Position numbers and translations under genes: made by a program
NCBI GenBank assembly: GCA_964411505.1
Contig: CAYPLH010000054.1
Span: 1-26,590, forward strand
Length of the DNA stretch: 26,590 bases
Origin: CAYPLH01 sp964411505
Lineage (GTDB): Bacteria > Bacillota > Clostridia > CAYPLH01 > DUMO01
Reading direction: 5' to 3'
Notes under the pieces: generated by a model
Databases searched by the model: none
Seen by the model: only the letters and a program-made list of their open reading frames with translations
Told to the model about the DNA's origin: nothing
Shown: piece after piece, positions 1 to 8,670 of the stretch
Layout: each line of letters begins with the position of its first letter
Position numbering within the stretch: position 1 is the first letter of the stretch

Positions 1-108
1 TTTCTTTTTGCTGATAGAAAAATACCCTTATCGTTAGTTAACTAAATGACATTGGGGAGTGAACAGTAACTAATAAGAACTTAATTTGATTAAATATACA
101 AATATACC

Positions 109-137
109 TTACAATTATTAAGGAAAAAGGGTATAAT
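109..137 (+). promoter_or_regulatory. Putative sigma-A promoter of the cdaA operon
   Basis: A -35-like TTACAA (109-114) and a perfect -10 TATAAT (132-137) are separated by exactly 17 bp. They lie about 70 bp upstream of the cdaA start. No other good promoter is visible in the first 209 bases, which otherwise contain no gene or RNA structure that I recognise. No transcription data are available, so this is a sequence match only. Confidence 0.6.
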
Positions 138-209
138 TTTATTAAGTGAATAATCTATATGAATATTACAATCCAATTATATTGAATTTAGCCAAAGGTG
201 TGAGGTTGT

Positions 210-1091
210 TTGCGGGAAACTCTTAAAGAATTTAATATTTCTAGTTTTTTGAAGCTGATTGGAGATCTCCTGGCAATTGACAGTCCGATTAGTGTCTTCC
301 AAATAGTTGTAGATATTAGCATTGTTTCATACATTGTTTACAAGCTCATACAACTGGTCAGGGAAACCAGAGCTGTTCAATTGATAAAAGGTATCGTGGT
401 AATTATCGTGGCAAGATATGTCAGTGAATTGCTTGGCCTTAGGACAATAGAGTACATACTGACAAATTCTATTCAAATAGTCGGATTTGCTCTTGTTGTA
501 ATATTTCAGCCTGAGCTTAGGCGCGGGCTCGAGCAAATAGGGCGGAGCAAGTTTAAGGACTTCTTTAACTTTGATGAAGAGGGCAAGGCTTTAAAGACAA
601 CAGCCATGATAGAAGAACTGGTCAAGGCTTGTTTTCATATGGCAAGCAATTATGTGGGAGCACTTATTGTCGTTGAAAGAGAGACAAAAATAGGCGAAAT
701 AATCAATTCAGGAATACAGATAGATTCAAATGTTTCTTCGGAATTATTGATAAATGTATTTTCTCCCAACACACCTTTGCATGATGGTGCGGTTGTAATA
801 AGAGATTACAGAATTAAAGCAACCTCATGTTTTTTGCCACTTACCGACAACCCTAACCTGAGCAAGGAACTAGGAACAAGACACAGAGCAGCCCTTGGCA
901 TTACTGAAGTTTCCGATGCTATAGTAATTGTAGTTTCTGAAGAGTCGGGTAAAATTTCTTTCGCATTAAATGGCGGCTTAACAAGAAATCTTACTCAGGA
1001 TACATTGCGGAAGGCGCTTAATAAGAATCTTATTATAAAAAAAGATTCACAAATGAAATTTTCTTCACTGTGGAAGGTGAAAAGTAAATGA
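210..1091 (+). CDS. cdaA: Diadenylate cyclase CdaA (c-di-AMP synthase)
   Basis: Membrane-bound enzyme that condenses two ATP into the second messenger c-di-AMP, which controls potassium and osmolyte balance and cell-wall homeostasis in Firmicutes. The 293-residue length is normal for the family. The N-terminal 100 or so residues contain three hydrophobic segments; the C-terminal half is a DisA_N cyclase domain with both signature motifs visible, D192-G193-A194 within LHDGAVV and R224-H225-R226 within GTRHRAALG. The start is a TTG with a GGTGTGAGG-like site just upstream; no in-frame ATG nearby gives a better fit. The stop overlaps the next gene (cdaR) by 4 bp in an ATGA arrangement, so the two are translationally coupled. 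The cdaA-cdaR-glmM neighbourhood is the conserved Firmicutes arrangement, which supports the assignment strongly. Confidence 0.97.
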   Translation: MRETLKEFNISSFLKLIGDLLAIDSPISVFQIVVDISIVSYIVYKLIQLVRETRAVQLIKGIVVIIVARYVSELLGLRTIEYILTNSIQIVGFALVVIFQPELRRGLEQIGRSKFKDFFNFDEEGKALKTTAMIEELVKACFHMASNYVGALIVVERETKIGEIINSGIQIDSNVSSELLINVFSPNTPLHDGAVVIRDYRIKATSCFLPLTDNPNLSKELGTRHRAALGITEVSDAIVIVVSEESGKISFALNGGLTRNLTQDTLRKALNKNLIIKKDSQMKFSSLWKVKSK

Positions 1092-2332
1092 ATAAATTTA
1101 TAAGTTCCAGCCTTTTCATGAAAATACTTTCAGTTATTTTTGCTGTATTTATATGGTTTGTAGCTTTAAACAGTGAAAACCCGTTAAATATTAAATCTGT
1201 TACCGTTTCGCTTGATCAGAAAAACAGCTATGCGCTTGCAGAGAAAAACCTTGGACTATATAAGACGGTAATTCCTCAGTATATTACTGTCACAATACAT
1301 GGTCGGGATGAGGCTTTGAAAAATGTAACGGGTAGTGACTTTGAAGCAGCAATTGATTTTTCCGGGATCGAAAAATCCGGTGTTTATAATTTATCGGTTG
1401 TTGTAGAAAATAATAATGACGGAATATACATAAATGATATAAGTCAGAAACTGGTTAAGGTAACTGTTGAGGAAATCATTAAAAAAACTTTTGAGGTTGG
1501 TTTAAAAAAGGAAGGTACTCTGAAGGAGAACTATTTTATAACAAATGCATTTTTAAGCCCTGATATCATAGAGGTTGAAGGTCTTAAGCCCGATATTGAT
1601 GAAATCAATTCTGTAGTTGCGCCTTTGCACTATGAAAATCTAAGTGAAAATATTTCAACGCTGATAAATTGTCATTTCTATGACAGGGATGGAAATGAGA
1701 TAACCAAACAAAGCGGCAAGTTCAGTGTAAGTGCAAATGTGGATATTGCTAGAGAGGTCCCGGTTATCCCTGTGGTTACCGGCAAACCCCAGAAATATTA
1801 TTTCGTTGAGAGTCAGAAGGTAACACCAGCTAAGGTTTTGGTACAGGGTTCTTCAGCTGTACTAAATGAATTGGACAGGGTAAACATTTCTCCTGTAAGT
1901 ATTGAAGGTGCAAATGACAATATCAATGTGCCGGTAGCCTTAAACTTGCCTGAGGGAGTCAGCATCTATGATCCGGATCAGGAAATTACACTGTCTATAA
2001 TCCTTAAGAAACTGACAGAAGCTGACTATCATATCTCTAAAGAACGGATCACAATTATTTTTACGGAGTCGAAATACAAATACGAAATTAAAAATTCGGA
2101 AATTACAATAAAGCTGTTAGGGGTAGAAGAGAATAAAGAACTGAGTAGAGAGCAAATAATACCATCAGTTAATGTAAAAGGACTTGGACCAGGGGTTCAT
2201 GAGCTTCCCGTTAAGATATTGGTTCCCCAGGGAATATTTGTTGACGGAGAGTACTTTGTAACAGTAGAAATCCTTGGAAATACTGACAATGCCGGTCCTG
2301 AAGATAACGGGACTACATTTATTCCCCGCTAG
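1088..2332 (+). CDS. cdaR: YbbR-domain protein CdaR, regulator of CdaA
   Basis: Membrane-anchored extracytoplasmic protein that interacts with and modulates CdaA. It has one N-terminal transmembrane segment (about residues 8-27) followed by repeated beta-rich YbbR domains, recognisable from recurrent blocks such as 'VTVTIHGRDEALKNV' and 'VLVQGSSAVLNEL'. At 414 residues it is somewhat shorter than the Bacillus subtilis protein, so it may carry one repeat fewer; I cannot place the repeat borders precisely. The ATG overlaps the cdaA stop (4 bp). The C-terminal tail after the last domain is short, polar and probably disordered. Identification rests on the domain pattern and on its position between cdaA and glmM. 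Confidence 0.93.
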   Translation: MNKFISSSLFMKILSVIFAVFIWFVALNSENPLNIKSVTVSLDQKNSYALAEKNLGLYKTVIPQYITVTIHGRDEALKNVTGSDFEAAIDFSGIEKSGVYNLSVVVENNNDGIYINDISQKLVKVTVEEIIKKTFEVGLKKEGTLKENYFITNAFLSPDIIEVEGLKPDIDEINSVVAPLHYENLSENISTLINCHFYDRDGNEITKQSGKFSVSANVDIAREVPVIPVVTGKPQKYYFVESQKVTPAKVLVQGSSAVLNELDRVNISPVSIEGANDNINVPVALNLPEGVSIYDPDQEITLSIILKKLTEADYHISKERITIIFTESKYKYEIKNSEITIKLLGVEENKELSREQIIPSVNVKGLGPGVHELPVKILVPQGIFVDGEYFVTVEILGNTDNAGPEDNGTTFIPR

Positions 2333-2400
2333 AAAAATGTAATGTGTGGCAGGGCATCCCCCTCGTGATTTTTTAAAATTTATTAGTATTTGGAGTGCAA

Positions 2401-3993
2401 ATGAAATTTGTTATAAATAATTTAATGTTAACCTTGGATGAAGATACAAACCAACTTGTGCATGTTGCTGCAAAAAAGTTGAAGGTTCCTGTTAATGATA
2501 TAGTTAAGTTAAAAGTCATAAAAGAATCTGTTGATGCAAGAAAAAAGGATAGTATTTTTCTGGTTTACTCAGTTCTGGTTGATATTCCGCATTCGAATTA
2601 TAAAATTACAAACAGTGATGTTAAATTAATTGAAAGCGACAAAAGTGAGAAGCTTGCAGAAGGCTGCAAAACTCTTGTGAATAGACCTGTCGTTGCCGGT
2701 AGTGGACCGGCTGGCTTATTTGCCGCTCTGGTTCTAGCCCAGAACGGATATAAACCTCTTATACTGGAAAGAGGAGAATGTGTCGAAAAACGTGCAGTTA
2801 TAGTAGAGCACTACTGGAAAACAGGAGAACTGAATCCTGAAACAAATATACAGTTCGGTGAAGGCGGCGCAGGAACTTTTTCAGACGGAAAGCTCACTAC
2901 CAGGATAAATGACAGAAACTGTGAAAAAGTACTTGAGGAGTTCTATAAGGCAGGTGCTCACGAGGAGATTCTTTTCAAGGCAAAGCCCCATATTGGTTCT
3001 GATGTTCTGAAAAAAGTAATTGTAAACATTCGCAAAACAATAGAGTCGCTTGGCGGCGAATTTTTATTTAATTCAAAAGTTACTTCTATTCAAACCCGAA
3101 ACAGCAGTTTGATCGGCTTAACAATCAATGATGAACAAAAAATAGATGCAAGTGTACTAATTCTCGCAATTGGTCACAGCGCAAGGGATACTTTTGAAAT
3201 GCTTTTAAACCATGGTATTAAATTTGTTCAGAAGCCATTCTCTATAGGTGTGAGAATTGAGCATCCACAGGAATTAATAAACAGGGCTCAATATGGAAAG
3301 TTTGCCGGACACAGAAAATTAGGTTCGGCTGATTACCAGTTGTACAGTAAGATAGGAGACAGAACCGTATATTCTTTCTGCATGTGTCCGGGAGGTGTTG
3401 TGGTCGCGTCAGCATCAGAGCCTCTTAGCATTGTGACAAATGGAATGAGCGAATTTTTAAGGGACAGGGAAAATGCTAACAGTGCGCTTGTTGTGTCTGT
3501 AAACCCCGGGGATTATGGAAGCTTTCATCCGCTTGCAGGTGTTGAATTTCAGAGGATTTGGGAAAGGCTTGCTTTCAAAGTTGGTGGAAGCAAAGGCGCT
3601 GCACCGGTACAAAGACTGGGCGATTTTATTGACGGTATTGATACAGGATTGATTGGCGCTGTGAGACCTTCTTATACAGGTGAATTTAAGGTTACAGATA
3701 TTAATCAATGCCTTCCGGGATTTGTGACCAAACCCATGAAACAGGCTTTATCAGATTTTGATAGAAAAATTAGAGGTTTTGCTTTGAAAGATTCAGTTTT
3801 AACTGGTGTTGAAACTCGTACGTCTTCGCCGGTGAGAATTCCCCGGAGTGAGTGTTTGGAAGCTTTGGGTATGACGGGTTTGTACCCTGCAGGTGAGGGA
3901 GCGGGATATGCGGGTGGTATTGTCAGTGCGGCGGTAGATGGAATAAGAGTGGCAGAAAAGATAATTTCAGTTTATACACAGCCAGCTCGATAA
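2401..3993 (+). CDS. FAD-dependent oxidoreductase (COG2509 / YtfI-like family)
   Basis: Predicted soluble NAD(P)/FAD-dependent dehydrogenase of about 530 residues. Residues 1-90 form the N-terminal domain typical of COG2509 proteins. The Rossmann FAD-binding motif G100-S-G102-P-A-G105 follows, preceded by a beta strand (PVVAGSG) and followed after about 20 residues by the acidic end of strand 2 (LILERG). The C-terminal end has a second nucleotide-binding signature, GEGAGYAGGIVSAAVDG. The substrate of this family is not established. The longest frame starts at a GTG at 2395, but GGAG at 2392-2395 is well spaced from the ATG at 2401, so I prefer 2401. The protein lies between cdaR and glmM, where many Clostridia carry it, and probably shares the cdaA transcript. 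No frameshift or missing motif is evident. Confidence 0.88.
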   Translation: MKFVINNLMLTLDEDTNQLVHVAAKKLKVPVNDIVKLKVIKESVDARKKDSIFLVYSVLVDIPHSNYKITNSDVKLIESDKSEKLAEGCKTLVNRPVVAGSGPAGLFAALVLAQNGYKPLILERGECVEKRAVIVEHYWKTGELNPETNIQFGEGGAGTFSDGKLTTRINDRNCEKVLEEFYKAGAHEEILFKAKPHIGSDVLKKVIVNIRKTIESLGGEFLFNSKVTSIQTRNSSLIGLTINDEQKIDASVLILAIGHSARDTFEMLLNHGIKFVQKPFSIGVRIEHPQELINRAQYGKFAGHRKLGSADYQLYSKIGDRTVYSFCMCPGGVVVASASEPLSIVTNGMSEFLRDRENANSALVVSVNPGDYGSFHPLAGVEFQRIWERLAFKVGGSKGAAPVQRLGDFIDGIDTGLIGAVRPSYTGEFKVTDINQCLPGFVTKPMKQALSDFDRKIRGFALKDSVLTGVETRTSSPVRIPRSECLEALGMTGLYPAGEGAGYAGGIVSAAVDGIRVAEKIISVYTQPAR

Positions 3994-4166
3994 AGGAGTA
4001 AAATAAGTGCGTAGACAAATGGAATAGAAAGGGTAAAATGTTTATTATGAATAAAACCAGAAATATACTGGTCAGGTTGCAATATATCCTTCATACAGAT
4101 TCATTAAGCTGGCGATATGGTGCAACAGAATCAATTGAATTCCAGTATTTGTAACAGAATCTTCAC

Positions 4167-4195
4167 TTGTGCATAAATTAATGTGGAGTTATAAT
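4167..4195 (+). promoter_or_regulatory. Putative promoter in front of glmM
   Basis: TTGTGC (4167-4172) and a perfect TATAAT (4190-4195) are separated by 17 bp, about 69 bp before the glmM start. The 270-bp gap after the FAD oxidoreductase gene makes an independent glmM promoter plausible. A small CCAG/CTGG hairpin occurs earlier in the gap but is too weak to call a terminator. Confidence 0.5.
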
Positions 4196-4263
4196 ATTTT
4201 ATGGGTGCGTAATAAGCTATACCAGAAATTTCAAATTAAATATTACGTAGGAGGGATCAATTA

Positions 4264-5613
4264 TTGGCTAGACTTTTTGGAACAGATGGGGTCAGAGGTG
4301 TTGCCAACGAAGAACTTACGGCAGAACTTGCATTTAAGCTTGGTAAAGCCGGAGCGCACGTTTTAACAGCAGAGACCAAACATACTCCCCGTATACTGGT
4401 GGGCATGGACACAAGAGTTTCAGGACACATGTTAGAATCAGCTCTTACAGCAGGTATATGTTCTGTGGGAGCAGAAGCTGTGTTGCTTGGAGTTATTCCA
4501 ACCCCAGCTGTGGCTTACCTTACAAAAAAGTATAAAGCTGATGCCGGGATAGTGATTTCTGCATCACATAATCCATTTGAGTTTAATGGAATCAAGTTTT
4601 TTAACAGTAATGGATACAAACTTTCCGATGAACTGGAAGACAAAATTGAGGAATTTGTAACGCCCGGGGCTGAACAAATACCTTTGCCCAAAGGCGCAGG
4701 TATGGGAACCAGAAGTTTTATGGCAAAAGCTGTGGATGATTATGTCTGTTTTCTAAAAAGCACAATAGATGTGGATTTAAAAGGGATCAAAGTAGTGGTG
4801 GATTGCGCCAATGGTGCGTCTTATAAAGCAGCTCCTTCAACCTTAGCAGAGTTGGGAGCAGATGTAATAACTATTCATAATGAGCCGAACGGTGTAAATA
4901 TTAATAATGGATGCGGTTCCACTCACCTGGATGACCTTTGCAGGATGGTAAAAAAATGCCGAGCTGACATAGGAATTGCTTTTGACGGTGATGCCGACAG
5001 GATGCTTGCTGTAGATGAGAACGGCAAAGATGTGGATGGAGACTCAATTATGGCTATAATAGGTCTTGAGCTTAAAAAAGCCGGTAAGCTCCAAAAGGAC
5101 ACCATAGTTGCTACTGTTATGAGCAATATGGGATTTGAGATTTTTTCAAGAAACAACAATATCAATCTTGTAAGAACCAAGGTTGGTGATAGATATGTAT
5201 TGGAAGAAATGCTTAAAAACGGTTATGTTCTCGGTGGAGAACAATCGGGACACATTATTTTTCTTGAGCATAATACAACCGGTGATGGTATTTTAACGGC
5301 ATTGCAGCTTCTGCGAGTTCTTAAATTGTCAGGTAAGAAGTTATCTGAACTTAGTTCCGTTGTTCAAATACTGCCCCAGGTTCTTAAAAATGCAAAGGTC
5401 AGTAATGGAAATAAGCATAAGTATCTTGAAGATGAATTAATTGCAGGAATGTGCTGCAGTATTGAGGCTGAATTTCAACATGAAGGAAGAGTATTAATAA
5501 GACCGTCGGGGACTGAACCTTTGGTAAGGGTTATGATTGAAGGTAAGGATCTTGATTACATTACATCAAAGGCTTGCGAATTGGTAAAAGTTATTGAAGA
5601 ACGGCTGGCTTAA
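4264..5613 (+). CDS. glmM: Phosphoglucosamine mutase GlmM
   Basis: Interconverts glucosamine-6-phosphate and glucosamine-1-phosphate on the way to UDP-GlcNAc, in the cytoplasm. The 449-residue length is typical. All alpha-phosphohexomutase motifs are present: N-terminal RLFGTDGVRG; the catalytic phosphoserine Ser101 in SASHNP; the metal-binding loop D241-G-D243-A-D245-R; the sugar-binding GGEQSGH; and the phosphate-binding RPSGTEPLVRV near the C-terminus. Translation starts at a TTG preceded by a near-perfect AGGAGGG (4249-4255). Its place downstream of cdaA-cdaR is the standard arrangement; GlmM and CdaA are known to interact in several Firmicutes, linking c-di-AMP to wall synthesis. No glmS-type ribozyme is seen in the leader. 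Confidence 0.97.
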   Translation: MARLFGTDGVRGVANEELTAELAFKLGKAGAHVLTAETKHTPRILVGMDTRVSGHMLESALTAGICSVGAEAVLLGVIPTPAVAYLTKKYKADAGIVISASHNPFEFNGIKFFNSNGYKLSDELEDKIEEFVTPGAEQIPLPKGAGMGTRSFMAKAVDDYVCFLKSTIDVDLKGIKVVVDCANGASYKAAPSTLAELGADVITIHNEPNGVNINNGCGSTHLDDLCRMVKKCRADIGIAFDGDADRMLAVDENGKDVDGDSIMAIIGLELKKAGKLQKDTIVATVMSNMGFEIFSRNNNINLVRTKVGDRYVLEEMLKNGYVLGGEQSGHIIFLEHNTTGDGILTALQLLRVLKLSGKKLSELSSVVQILPQVLKNAKVSNGNKHKYLEDELIAGMCCSIEAEFQHEGRVLIRPSGTEPLVRVMIEGKDLDYITSKACELVKVIEERLA

Positions 5614-5698
5614 TGATAATGAGGTGATAATACTTATTTTGAAGTAAGGATATAATTGTCGAGAATTCCTAAACGATTATTTGGAAAGGATAATTAAT

Positions 5699-6346
5699 AT
5701 GGCTTTGTGGGGAATTTTCATCGGTGCTTTTTTTATTGGCTTTTCAGGAGCTATGATGCCCGGACCTTTACTGGGGATTACGATTGACGGCAGCATAAAA
5801 AAGGGATGGATAGCAGGTCCATTGATAGTATTAGGACATGGAGTCCTGGAGCTTATATTAATTATCATCATGACCTACGGACTTAAAGATTTTTTCTCTA
5901 ATCTGACAGTTTCAGGGCTTATCGGGCTAATAGGCGGTGCTTTTCTTGCATGGATGGGATATGGAATGATAAAGGTAGGCATAAATAAATCAGTTTCATT
6001 GGAAAATCAAGATGCAGGGAACACGATCGGGATTAAAAATCTCACATTAACAGGAGCACTTGTAAGTGCTACCAATCCATATTTTATTCTCTGGTGGGCT
6101 TCGACAGGGATGGAATCAATACGTCAGTCGTTCACTTTAGGATTGGTCGGTGTATTATTCTTTTTTATGGGACATATTTTATCTGACTTTATATGGTATT
6201 CTGCAGTTTCCACAGCGTTTTCTAAAGGAAAGAAGTTGATAAGCGATAATGTATATCGTTGGATAATTTTATCGTTGGGTATATTTATAATAGCATTCTC
6301 GATCTATTTCATGGGAAGCGGGTGGAAGATGCTTCAAATCTATTAA
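5699..6346 (+). CDS. LysE/RhtB-family transporter
   Basis: Integral membrane exporter of the LysE/RhtB superfamily, whose members export amino acids or related small molecules; the substrate here is unknown. The protein (215 residues from the chosen start) has about six hydrophobic segments and carries the family's N-terminal signature at residues 17-26, GAMMPGPLLG. A TTG 18 bp upstream (5681) would lengthen it, but GGAAAGGA at 5683-5690 sits 8 nt before the ATG at 5699, so I use the ATG. It follows glmM by 85 bp. A TATAAT occurs at 5651-5656 in that gap but I see no convincing -35 for it. No adjacent LysR-type regulator is present. Confidence 0.85.
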   Translation: MALWGIFIGAFFIGFSGAMMPGPLLGITIDGSIKKGWIAGPLIVLGHGVLELILIIIMTYGLKDFFSNLTVSGLIGLIGGAFLAWMGYGMIKVGINKSVSLENQDAGNTIGIKNLTLTGALVSATNPYFILWWASTGMESIRQSFTLGLVGVLFFFMGHILSDFIWYSAVSTAFSKGKKLISDNVYRWIILSLGIFIIAFSIYFMGSGWKMLQIY

Positions 6347-6448
6347 TATTGATGCCCACATGTTTTCAATTTTAATACTTGTTGTGTGTTGTCTATTGAA
6401 GTACATCCTGATGCCATTAAAGAGAGCGAATTATCTTTGAAATATCTG

Positions 6449-6988
6449 TTAATCACTAACAATAATAGTTTTGGCACTTTTATCAATAGTAATAGATATT
6501 CCAAATGCATTGGTAATATCCTTTATTGGAAGAAAGGTACGTCCGCTTATCCTCTCAGGAGCAGCTGAAAGTGTACCTTGTTTCCCATTATACGTATATA
6601 GCAGTTCACTTTCTTTCATCTCTATTGTATTACCGCTTTTTTGAAGAGTTATTTTTTTTGTAGATGCAATTGCACTCCCGGACATTTCAAGTGTGTTTAC
6701 CATATCGATAAAATGAACCATTAATGTGCCGTTTTTCTCATAGGATTTTGTTAAGAATTCAATCTTTCTATTATTCCAATAAGCAATGTATAAAACTCTG
6801 TTATCAAAGCTATCATCAAAGGTTGCTCCGGAAGCTTCCTGCAATTTAAGAGTTTCCTTTGGAGAATTAATCTGATTTTCCATATTTTCAGCTGCCATGA
6901 TTGGTGTATTATCTGCAAATATATAGTAACCTAATAAAGAAATGCATATAAATGCAGTCATTAAATAAAATAATTTCTTTAAATTCAT
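6449..6988 (-). CDS. Membrane-anchored or secreted protein with copper-amine-oxidase-N-like domain
   Basis: About 179 residues from the internal ATG at 6988 (191 if the upstream in-frame ATG at 7024 is used). A lysine pair is followed by a hydrophobic stretch (LFYLMTAFICISLLGYYIF) that acts as a signal peptide or anchor. The last 45 residues match the small domain called Cu_amine_oxidN1 in Clostridia (AAPERISGRTFLPIKDI, then a short strand pair ending at the C-terminus); in these bacteria it is usually an extracellular structural module, not an oxidase. The middle part is not recognised. Neither candidate start has a good ribosome binding site, and the first 12 codons of the longer form lie inside a hairpin-rich stretch that may belong to a mobile element, so the start is uncertain. 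No function is proposed beyond a surface location. Confidence 0.65.
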   Translation of the reverse strand: MNLKKLFYLMTAFICISLLGYYIFADNTPIMAAENMENQINSPKETLKLQEASGATFDDSFDNRVLYIAYWNNRKIEFLTKSYEKNGTLMVHFIDMVNTLEMSGSAIASTKKITLQKSGNTIEMKESELLYTYNGKQGTLSAAPERISGRTFLPIKDITNAFGISITIDKSAKTIIVSD

Positions 6989-6997
6989 AAGATTAGA

Positions 6998-7036
6998 AGT
7001 TCTGAGATCCGTGACTTCAGTCATGGGAGAAGAACT
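6998..7036 (-). repeat. Two-tier hairpin, possible IS200/IS605-type element end
   Basis: AGTTCT (6998-7003) pairs with AGAACT (7031-7036), enclosing an inner stem CCGTGACT (7009-7016) / AGTCATGG (7019-7026) that has one mismatch and a 2-nt loop. IS200/IS605 elements end in imperfect subterminal hairpins of this size. No tnpA or tnpB coding sequence remains nearby, so this is a structural resemblance only. Confidence 0.4.
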
Positions 7037-7086
7037 CCATTACACCGCCCTTCCTTAAGTTTTATTAAATATAATTCCTTAGTCAT

Positions 7087-7104
7087 CAGTGGTCTCTACC
7101 ACTG
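7087..7104 (-). repeat. Perfect 7-bp stem-loop after the coiled-coil gene
   Basis: CAGTGGT (7087-7093) and ACCACTG (7098-7104) form a perfect 7-bp stem with a 4-nt loop, 7 nt after the stop codon of the minus-strand gene ending at 7112. On the minus strand no T-run follows, so it is not a classic intrinsic terminator. It could protect the mRNA 3' end or belong to the same mobile-element remnant as the hairpin at 6998-7036. Confidence 0.45.
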
Positions 7105-7111
7105 TTCAAAT

Positions 7112-7804
7112 TCATAATTTGACATTAATTGATTTCGATACGCTTTTTAAATCATTGGTGAAACCGCTTAAGTTACTACTAAGGTCACAAATATCATTTC
7201 CTATATCTGAATTAAGTTTGTTTGATTCAATTACTGCTTCCATCTTCTCCAGGCTGCTCATTATGTGCTGAAGTAATATTTTTCTCTGGTTAGCTATCGC
7301 AATCATACTTTCCAGTTCTTGCTTCAATTCCATTTTCTCATTCAGAATTTTCAGATAAGTATCTTTTTCTTTCTCGTTGCAGTTTTCCAGCATATTGTTG
7401 ATATTATCTATGTCCCTTATAAGAATTTCTATTTTATTGCCAATGAAAATAGTTGTGTTCTTGAATTCACTATAATAAGTGGAAACCTGTTCGCCCAAAT
7501 TATTTATTTCCTGAAGGTACTTATAAGTAAACAAGTAACTTTTATTTGATTTGGATTTCATTTTAATGGTTCTGATTTTATTATCAATTTCCTTTTTTAA
7601 AGAATCGACTTCTTTAAGTTTAGCTGTTACTTTATCGGCATCATCAGGAGGAAAAATAAGATCATAGGTGACTGAAAACAGCATTACTATTGATGTGAAC
7701 ATCAGAGGTTTAAACAAATTACCGCAAAATATATTATAAACTATAGTAAGTGTTATACCACCAATAAAAAGTATTAAATTTCTCAGGTTAAATATTCTTA
7801 TCAT
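7112..7804 (-). CDS. Unrecognised two-TM coiled-coil protein
   Basis: A 230-residue protein that I do not recognise. Residues 9-27 and 31-51 are two hydrophobic helices forming an N-terminal membrane hairpin. Residues 55-190 are rich in Lys, Glu, Leu and Ile with heptad-like spacing and probably form long coiled coils. The C-terminal 30 residues (DICDLSSNLSGFTNDL) are polar. The ATG at 7804 is preceded on the minus strand by AAGGG about 9 nt away, and a TATAAT at 7849-7844 (minus strand) lies upstream with a poor -35 (TTCATT). Codon use resembles the neighbouring genes and the frame is intact, which argues for a real gene. It could organise a membrane complex or have a structural role, but the sequence supports no specific function. 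Confidence 0.6.
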   Translation of the reverse strand: MIRIFNLRNLILFIGGITLTIVYNIFCGNLFKPLMFTSIVMLFSVTYDLIFPPDDADKVTAKLKEVDSLKKEIDNKIRTIKMKSKSNKSYLFTYKYLQEINNLGEQVSTYYSEFKNTTIFIGNKIEILIRDIDNINNMLENCNEKEKDTYLKILNEKMELKQELESMIAIANQRKILLQHIMSSLEKMEAVIESNKLNSDIGNDICDLSSNLSGFTNDLKSVSKSINVKL

Positions 7805-8144
7805 AATAGAACATGCCCTTATTTAGTAATATTTTACTATTATATTATACTACAAATATAAATAAAAATGAATACAAAGTATAAGATTTTTTAAAAAATA
7901 AACAGGTTTCGTAAGTTGACAAAGTAAATGCAACCTTTTGCTTGCTGGTTCTTTCTTAACTTTGGGTAATCATAAGTATAATCAATAATTCTCATATGTT
8001 TTGTTTTATCAACCAGATCATAAATAAATAGTTGGCAAATCTAGATTTAGTATTACATTTCCAAAATAATAACGAAACATCTTGTATCCTTTGAGATTTT
8101 ATCAACAACAGTAAAGCAAAGACAGTAATAGGCATATCGCTTTT

Positions 8145-8444
8145 TCATAGAAGTTCCGCTAGGGAGAAATCCACATCCTTACTCGCAAACGTCAGCTTAC
8201 ACTTTTTTGTCATATCAACTAGCCCAGCGCGACCATATAATGTCCGCTTGTTTAGCTTGAATTTATTGTTATTGCCTTCAACAACCTCCAAACTTATATC
8301 CATGAAGATTGCATTTTTTACAAGAGCAATGTCTTTTTTAATTCCATCTCAAAAGCCAGCGATTTTTGAATCTTGATATTTTTCAATATACTCATTGATG
8401 GTATAAGGGTTCTTGCACATGATGACAGTATGAATGTTCTTTAC
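8145..8444 (-). pseudogene. ISL3-like transposase, C-terminal fragment
   Basis: Reading the minus strand from 8444 to 8145 gives 100 codons with one in-frame TGA (8351-8349). After the stop it contains VVEGNNNKFKLNKRTLYGRAG, which resembles the conserved end of the ISL3-family DDE domain (E-G-x-N-N-K-F-K...K-R-x-x-Y-G-R), with the final catalytic glutamate expected in VEG. The N-terminal zinc-finger and most of the catalytic domain are missing. Sequence between 8144 and about 7936 is open only in short pieces and has no recognisable domain. The piece cannot encode an active transposase. Confidence 0.6.
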
Positions 8445-8464
8445 TGAGAAGGAAATTAAAGCTG

Positions 8465-8581
8465 TCAAATTCTTGGCACTTCAAAACCATCGCCCCTTTT
8501 CTTGTTCCCACTGGTGTCAACCAGCTTTTTTATAACTTTGTACTTTTCATTTGCTTCCATGCTCAAATCAATCCTTCTCAT
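8465..8581 (-). pseudogene. ISNCY-like transposase, N-terminal fragment
   Basis: A 38-residue minus-strand frame begins MRRIDLSMEANEKYKVIKKL and continues LVDTSGNKKRG before it drifts and stops. The opening matches what I know of the N-terminal helix-turn-helix start of ISNCY (IS1202-like) transposases, in which an alanine-rich HTH would follow GNKKR. Here the frame breaks exactly there and ISL3-like sequence follows within 25 bp. An imperfect direct repeat ATGAGAYATTAT (8604-8615 and 8654-8665) upstream may be part of the old element end. Confidence 0.5.
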
Positions 8582-8670
8582 TAGTAACCACCTCACAAAT
8601 TAATATGAGATATTATACCATATTATTTTTGGGACATTTTCACGTGCGGTACAATGAGACATTATCATAA

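Noticed and set aside
2333..2394. Possible intrinsic terminator after cdaR (GGG/CCC followed by T-run)
   Set aside because: The stem would be only 3 bp, and the gap to the next gene is short, so read-through is more likely.
5651..5656. TATAAT upstream of the LysE-family gene as a promoter
   Set aside because: No -35 of useful quality at 16-18 bp; the hexamer alone is expected by chance in AT-rich DNA.
8349..8351. In-frame TGA in the ISL3-like fragment as a selenocysteine or recoding site
   Set aside because: The frame lacks the N-terminal part of the protein and no SECIS-like hairpin follows; ordinary decay explains it.
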